Shown here in pieces: positions 57,117 through 64,000 of a DNA stretch of 64,000 nt. The notes below the pieces were generated by a model. That model made no database searches. It was not told the origin of the DNA and saw nothing but the letters and a program-made list of their open reading frames with translations. The translations under genes and the position numbers were made by a program. Source of the stretch: Xiphophorus maculatus (taxonomy: Eukaryota > Chordata > Actinopteri > Cyprinodontiformes > Poeciliidae). The stretch spans positions 24,255,968 through 24,319,967 of the forward strand of contig NC_036456.1 of NCBI RefSeq assembly GCF_002775205.1, written 5' to 3'. Positions within the stretch are counted from its first letter, which is position 1; each line of letters opens with the position of its first letter.

Positions 57117-57690
57117 CCTGAGCTGCTGTACTGGCAGAAAGGCGGTTTGTTCATCTCAGCTCTGGTTTTGTGTCAAACGTACTGCAGCTTCCTGCCAGAA
57201 TGATCTCCAGGTTCAAAGTCATGAAACTCAAAGGAGGTCAAACACTTTGGTCCACTGGAGTCTGCAGGAATCAGTGGAAAGTCATCATCACTCCAACCTC
57301 TGGTGCAGTTTGCAGCTACAGGTAATATCAGATGAACAGCAGATCTGAAATTAAAGGTGCATTCCCAAACTTCATCAGTCCAAGGTCAACCAGACGGCAG
57401 GAAGAGATGACAGCTGCAAACATTGGCGGCCATTCACCATTTATATCCAATCAGTGGTTTATTTATTCCTCCAGTTTCCATGGTGACCATTAAATACTTT
57501 CCTCTGGTTCTGATGTCACTTCAGTAAAAGTCCATAAAGATCCAAAAACTTTATCTGATGCTCCATGATGAAAGTCGTTCATTCACGTTGATCCAGAAAC
57601 TGATGGACTTTGTCCTCAACACTGCTGAGCTCCATTGAACCAGCATTATATGGGTTACAGTTGTTACTGCGCCCTCTGGTGGTGACACGT
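57117..57690 (-). promoter_or_regulatory. Upstream region of the Fc-receptor-like gene
   Basis: The DNA directly 5' of the start codon. From about 57145 to 57690 it is the segment that recurs at 36805-37440, 42068-42420 and 47575-48003 in the zinc-finger cluster. No TATA box stands out. It ends at GCGCCCTCTGGTGG. It may be the receptor promoter, or a dispersed repeat that happens to lie there. Confidence 0.5.
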
Positions 57691-60600
57691 AAACACAACA
57701 TAATCAGAAATTGTTTCTAAATAAATGAGACATATTAGCGAAGTTTTGATGAAAGATTTAAAAAAGACAGTTTTGATATTGAAATTGAGAAGTTCTGATA
57801 TTTTTTTATTTGTAAATCATTTGTCTTCTTTTATTGTTGGATATTAATGTTTTTTTTTTAAGATGTTGAAGCTTCGTTGGATCAGAACCAACACTTTTCA
57901 TACCCTGAGTGTCTCCTGATGAACGCTGGAGACAGAGAGGGAAGAGACCAGAGCACAGAAACATTTTCATCTTAAAACATTTTTGCTTTCAGTTTTGTGT
58001 TTTTCCACGTTTTAGTTTGAGACAAGTTGTGGTTGTGCATAATGCAGCGGAAGTCAAAGGGCAAGTCTAAGCACATATTTCTGGCACAGTTCCCAGATGG
58101 ATCAGTCAATGTGTTGACTGATCTTGTATCATATTAATATCCAGGAAAAAAAATCCCAGAGATTCTCAGGATGTTTTCGACTCACTCAAAATGAAAAGCA
58201 CTCATGGAGAGTTTTCTGGTTTCAAAAAGGAGCGTTTTCTTTACTCATAAAAATAACAGAAATATTCTCCGAGTGGACTTCATACAAAAGTTAAAATATA
58301 AACATTAATTTTGTTTTGAAAACTGTTTCACTCCTTCACCAAACAATCAGATCAACCACAGCAGCTTGTTAATCACAGCAGGAGGCTGACTGACCAGGAG
58401 GAGGGTCTAGTCAAAGTAAATAAATAACAATAGATCTACCAACAGCATAACCTTGGACCTAAACAAGAAACGACAGAAACAAGCTCTGACACGTTTGAGT
58501 GATGCAACAACAGAAAGTCAGGATGCATCAGTTTCTTTATTTTGGTAAAGAAAAACATGCAGCTGATATTAAGTGGTATTTATTGTCCAGAGAAAAACTC
58601 TGGTCCAGATAAGAAATGGCAGATTTTGGTCCGGCCAACAGAAATGTTTTATTTTAAAGGAAGCTGAGAAGAGCAAAGACTTCTGCATTTAACTCTGATT
58701 TTAAATCTTCTGATGGCTCCAGTTTACAATCAGAAGCTTTTATTTTGGAGTTTTCAGCAAAATGAAGATCAAATGGCTTCAGTGGAGGTTTTATAAATGG
58801 AAATGATTTATTTAAACCAAAGACTATCTCCATACTGGTTAAAATGATAAAGCAGAACCAGAACAAATGTCAGAACCAGCATTGAAATGTGTCACCATAT
58901 CATACTATGTTTTAGGAATGTCAGCTTCCCTCCTATAGATCAGCACCAGCAGAGATAAAACAGCTTGTTTGTGGCTTTTCACGTTTCTTAACTGAACATT
59001 GTTCCATGTTTTTTTCTTTATTAAAATATAATATTACAGCTTTTTATTATTATTTTGGCAAACTTCTTCAATCAGAGAACATGTATTCCCATAATCAGCA
59101 CAAACTCAAAGTCTGAACTCTGCAGAATCTTTACTGAATGAAACATTTTTGAAATTGATGAAAATTTTTATTATTTTAATACCACATTGTAAAAATAATT
59201 TCAACAAATATTCTAAAAATCACTTATTTGTTGGAAAAATCTGATATCAGAGAACATGGATGTCAGAACTATAAATGTTCTGCTGACATCATCAAATATG
59301 AACAAATGAAACGTCGACCATCAGGTGAATTTGAACATTCAGTTCTGATGTGAAAACACAGATTTAGAAATGTTTCTTTAATGAAATGTGTTTATTTCTA
59401 ACAGCTTTAAGACGTGATTATTGAATATTGATCTGATCAGTTGATCAGCAGCTTCATCCTGATGCTTCAGGTTGAATTCAGATCAGGTAACATGATCCTG
59501 AGATTCTGGATCAGAACCAAGAACCCGTCCTCACCAGATATTCAGACGACCAGCTGCAGAACAGCAGCAAAATCCAGCCTCATGCAGGTCAAAGGTCAGG
59601 CTGTGGTGTGCAGAGGAAACCAGAATCCTCCAACATTAACAACTTTCTAAACAAATACCTGCAGAACAAAATGCATCTAACAAGGTGAAGCTGTTTAGTC
59701 AAAGAGAGACTGAATTACAGAATGATTTACTTCTGTAAGAACAGAGAAACCACTGATGATTTCAGATGAACAAAGTGATTTACTGCTAAAAAACACCTAC
59801 AGCCTGCAGGCAGAAACATGGAGTCACACAGTGAAAGGCTGGAAACCTTAAAACTGAGTTGTAGCTTCAGAACCAGTAGTAGTGGCTGCATAGAAGGAAA
59901 TGAATAAAATTATTTTATGTCATGACAAACTTTTAATAGAGTCTGCACTGATCAAACACATTATTTTCCATAAGCATGTTTATAAAAAGAAAACAATGTG
60001 ACAAGTGAAGGCAAATAAAATCACTGCTTTCACCAGCAGAGAGAAAGAATAGAACTGGTTTCTCTGATGGGTGAAGATCATGGTGGAAATTATGATAAGA
60101 AATTTATTTGTTTAATTTATGTTTTCTATTTAATTGCCCTTTGGGACCAATAAAATATTTTTGAATTTATACTTGAATCTTTTTTAATCTGAATCTCATT
60201 GAGGTGATTTTGTCGACTGCAAGGCTAATTCAGTTCAAAACTTTAATAAAACATAAAGCAACAACAGGCCTTTTAACCAGTTAGCTATAAAAACACAAAC
60301 ACCTGGTTTTTCCAAGATGATCTCCTCAACTTCCTGTCTGCCTGAAAACTCAGATCTGTCTAAACAAAGCTCAGAAACAGAATATCTTCAATAAAATGTT
60401 TTGATCCTTTTAGTTTCTGACCTTAAAGCAACATTTTAATCTTCCATCTCTGCAATGTTTCATCTTCAGTACTAATGCAACAATCTGTAGGAAGCTTCTA
60501 TTTATAACTGGAGGAGGAAGGAGCCGTTGTACAAAAATGAAACCAAATATGGCTAGAAGCGCGTCATAAGTATCGAGTAATACTCCATAATACATTGAAA

Positions 60601-61089
60601 CCAAAGAACAAAACCTTTTTACAGGCCCAAACATTTGTTTAACAAATAAAAAGTACTGTGTAAACAATTTTTTTCTTTTTTTTTTACAAATAACTACTGT
60701 ACTGTAAAATAATAATTTTAATATGAACTGAAGGCGGATTCCTGTGCCCGAATTGCGGAGATCAGCGCCGCCCCACCGTGACCCGAGTCACTGCATTAGA
60801 AAGGGAGAAAATAAAAAATGATTATGAAAAAAACAAAACAAAGTACAGTAGGACAAATAGTGACTCACGTGTATTTCACTGCTCTTCTGACTGAGCCGCT
60901 GCATCCTGACTCCGCTCTGTAGCGGTTTTTTTTCTTCTAAAGCCTGCGGTGCAGGTGTGTTTTTTCAAGAGAATAACATAGTTATTGGTAGTTGTTGTTG
61001 CTCTTTTTTTTCTGGGCAAAAAGATTCTTATAAACCGACATACCACCATTGATTATGTTAAATATGGCAAGCTGTTTTACGTATGTGTA
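57691..61089. other. Intergenic, no gene recognised
   Basis: AT-rich sequence with only short frames, none matching a family I know. No Ig-domain exon or finger motif is visible on either strand. A slightly GC-richer patch lies at 60735-60960. Confidence 0.45.
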
Positions 61090-61409
61090 CATATTAAACC
61101 GCAACGTTGTTGACACACAGGTAGAGAAGAAGCGGAGAGACTGTTTAGCCAATCAGAATGCAGAACACAATGCACGATGCAAATCCGTGAAGCAGCGAGA
61201 CGTGAAAGGTGAACCTCGAAATAGCGACGGTTCACAGTACTCCGATGTTGTTTTGTTACTCAATCTGCTGCAAGTTGGCTCAATTTTGACGCGCAAGACG
61301 TAACCGGTAAAATCCAGTTTAGGATTTTCAAAATAAAAGATCCGGAAGTAATTCATTATTTCTTGCGCGGCCCGGTACTGGTCCGCGGCCCGGTGGTTGG
61401 GGACCACTG
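61090..61409. mobile_element. hAT-type element, right part
   Basis: The right end reads GCGGCCCGGTGGTTGGGGAC, then CACTG, which is, inverted, the CAGTGGTCCCCAACC terminus of a common vertebrate hAT-type element, with the usual GGCCCGGTACTGGTCCGCGG inside. The left end could not be found, so the start given is approximate. Confidence 0.55.
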
Positions 61410-61675
61410 CACTACGCCACCACGGCACGCCCTCTGCTTGACTTTTTATTGGATAGTTAGATTACTTTTCTTGACATTCTTGTCCTCAGAACTGGTAACA
61501 TTTTGGTTTTGAAAAAGCGACTCCATCCACTGAGGAGGGAAAGTGGAAGCTGTATGGATGAATGAACAAATTAAAACAGTTACACAAAAGTGTTTGACTG
61601 TAAAGATGGTTTGTAGTTTGTTTTGTTGCAACCTGAAGTGTGAAATAAACTTCAGTGGAGTTTGAAAACAATATA

Positions 61676-62066
61676 CAGTACAGACCAAAAGTTTGGACAC
61701 ACCTTTTAATTCAATGAGTTTCCTTTATTTTCATGACTATTGACATTGTAGATTCACACTGAAGGCATCAAAACTATGAATAACACATGTGGAAATATGC
61801 ACTAAACAAAAAGTGTAAAACAACTGAAAATAGCCCTTATATTCTAGTTTCTTCAAAGTAGCAACCTTTTGCTGTGATTACTGCTTTGCACACACTCTGC
61901 ATTTTCTTGATGAGCTTCAAGATTTAGTCACCTGAAATGGTTTTCAGTTCATAGGTCAACCTGCCCTGTCAGGTTAATAAGTGGGATTTATTGCCTTATA
62001 AATAGTCATGAAAATAAAGAAAACCCATTGAATTAGAAGATGTGTCCAAACTTTTGGTCTGTACTG
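61676..62066. mobile_element. Tc1/mariner-type element, internally deleted
   Basis: Inverted ends CAGTACAGACCAAAAGTTTG and its complement flank about 391 bp, with TA on both sides (61674-61675, 62067-62068), as Tc1 elements produce. Traces of the transposase 3' end remain (sequence around TTCTTCAAAGTAGCAACC), but there is no catalytic region. A non-autonomous, MITE-like copy. Confidence 0.88.
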
Positions 62067-62068
62067 TA

Positions 62069-64000
62069 TGTGTTTAGGTTTATTTCTGATTGAACGATGT
62101 GTGAGACCAGTTGATTTTTCTTTTCTCTTTTGGGGGGATTTTATTGTAATCCATAGAGGAGCTCAGAAAATCTTTGGGAACCTCTGCTGTGACCTGAGCA
62201 GCTCAACCTGGAGGAAAGAATAAGAGGAGGCAGAAGGTTTGTTTTTCCTCTGAGCAATAAGGAAGTTTTAGGTTTAGACAAGACTCCGTCCACAGCCAAC
62301 ATGAACAGTCATGTTTCACTTAACCGTCAACTTAACTGCAGACGGGGGATGTTTTTGTTTTTGTTTCAGCTTGAATAATTAAACTGAGTCACATCGTCAG
62401 TGTGAAAGAGGAACAGAATATTTCTATATTTAAAATAAAATAGAGGATCAGATAAATGTGATATTGATTGAAGTAGCAGCAGCCATGCTGGACTTTTACA
62501 TGAACTTCTGTAATTCTCTTTAATAAGTGTTCATTTTACTCAGTTTTATTTTATCTTATTAAATATTCTCTTTAATTGGCTACAGCATTATTTTGTTTTC
62601 TATTATTATTAAATTTTTATATGTTTTATCTCTATTTTTTGTATCAGTTAAATTTGACATGACTAATGGAAGACTTTTCATTTTTATTTCAGTCCTTTGT
62701 GAATTATGGCTGGATTAATAATCCATCATCTATTATTCTCCCTTATTTGGATGATTTCTGTTTGTTATTGATTTGAATCTTCTAAACCTGTTTGCACCAT
62801 TAACTGGTTATTTTTCACATCATTAGATTGAAGTTATTTCTGTTTAATTTCTGACATCTGGGCTTTAATCATGTTCATCTTCAGTGGTTCATATTAAAAT
62901 CAAAGTGGAAAATCTGCTTTAGTGGCTGAAAATGTGTTTAGAAATTGTGTAAAAATAATGAATAGTGGAAGAAAATCGACAAAGATAAAAATAGTCCAGG
63001 AAGTGGATTTAATATGAAAAGCTGGAACGTTGTGTGTGATGAACGAGGCTGTTTTATTAACCAGAGACAAGAACAAACAAGTACAGGAATGTAGCCTGAA
63101 GGGTCTGAGCACTAAATGAAAATATCCTATTAGATCTCCACACTTGTTCTGTCTTTACTGTGATTCCACCTACTGGGCCACACATAAACCCATGTGGGGC
63201 CCAGAAACTTTCCAGTGAACAGCAAAGAGCACAATTGGAAATATCTTAATTCTCCACAGGTTTAATCCAACAGGTTACAGGTGAGTCAGTCTCTTCTGGT
63301 TTATTGTTGGTCAGTTTTTATTCTGACTCTTTTAAGATGAACTCTGTTAAAATATTTAACGGCTTGATAATCATTAGTGCTGTTGACAAACTAGAACTTG
63401 TTAAAATGATAAAAATCTGATTTCTATTGTTTGTCAGAGATGTATTTAAAATAATAATTCGACTTTCTGGTTTCTGACAGACGTTTAGAGAATCTGTTTC
63501 AGAACCACAGACAATAATAGAAACACAGATTTTATATCATTTATTGAGACGATCTGCTGAAAAATATGGTGGAGATTTTAAGATGAGCCAAACTGAACTT
63601 TGAACCATAAACATGATAGTTAAAGAAGGAATCAGGTTAAATAAGTTGCTCAGTGCAGTGAGAAATCATTTATTGTTGAGCTGGAAAAAAGGTTTTAGGT
63701 ACATAGAATGACTGCAGCATTAAAAACATGTAGATGAAAATAAAATCTCTGAATCATGATGTCATTTATTTTGCTCAAAACTGATTTAATGAAAATCTGA
63801 CTTCATATTAAACAATAAAAGGCTTAATGCAGGAAGGTTCAACAATCAACTATTTCCACATATTAGACCTGTGAAAGGTAAAGGCAGTGGATCCACTTTG
63901 TACTGTAAAACCGTTGAAACTAGTTCAAGCAGCAGGTTTTCTGCTCTGCCGCTTTCAAGATGACGGCGACGTCATCAGGACTCAGCGTAAACGTATTAAT
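62069..64000. other. Intergenic to window end
   Basis: No gene is supported. The last bases (63959 on) read CAAGATGACGGCGACGTCATC, an ATG in a fair context with a CRE-like ACGTCA inside. The frame stays open to the end of the window and could be a first exon running out of it, but 14 codons are not enough to judge. Confidence 0.35.

Noticed and set aside
58654-58866. Open frame with a hydrophobic start (MFWFCFIILTSMEIVFGL)
   Set aside because: Seventy codons with no homologous pattern, AT-rich surroundings and no exon partners; probably chance.

Overview
The window is nuclear DNA from a teleost fish, probably a spiny-rayed (acanthomorph) species. The reasons are two-exon C2H2 zinc-finger genes with a first exon of the type starting MSS..QREF, a Rex3 (RTE) retrotransposon copy, Tc1 and hAT DNA transposons, an AT-rich base composition, and a fish-type Fc-receptor-like immune receptor. 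No species can be named from the sequence alone.

Layout. 1-3 kb holds two tandem U1 snRNA genes on the minus strand, each with a PSE-like promoter element. 3.5-8.8 kb holds one minus-strand zinc-finger gene (ZNF-1, 16 fingers) and decayed finger sequence downstream of it. 10-52 kb holds a plus-strand cluster of seven more zinc-finger genes: ZNF-2, ZNF-3/4, ZNF-5, -6, -7, -8 and -9. From 29 kb on these repeat every 3.6-5.2 kb as a tandem unit of upstream module, proximal promoter, exon 1, intron, finger exon and 3' flank. 52.7-57.1 kb holds a six-exon minus-strand Fc-receptor-like gene. The rest, to 64 kb, is intergenic DNA with transposon remnants.

All zinc-finger genes share one design. Exon 1 has 54 or 56 codons, is nearly identical from copy to copy, and ends in phase 1. 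An acidic linker follows, built from a 12-residue repeat of the form [12 protein letters not shown]. The 3' part is an array of 5 to 22 fingers. Each linker repeat carries the SUMO-acceptor consensus psi-K-x-E (IKQE, IKHE, IKRE and similar), followed by acidic residues. The copy number varies between genes, and the block is deleted in ZNF-3/4. The proteins are best read as DNA-binding nuclear repressors or regulators whose linkers may act as SUMO-acceptor arrays. That role is inferred.

The cluster shows recent, ongoing change. ZNF-3/4 has a near-perfect eight-finger internal duplication and has lost its start codon. Finger arrays are cut short in ZNF-1 (next to a hAT insertion) and in ZNF-5, -8 and -9. 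Several transposon insertions can be confirmed against 'empty' paralogous sites inside the window. The upstream region of the Fc-receptor-like gene recurs three times between zinc-finger genes, which suggests that the tandem unit grew from an ancestral ZNF plus immune-receptor segment.
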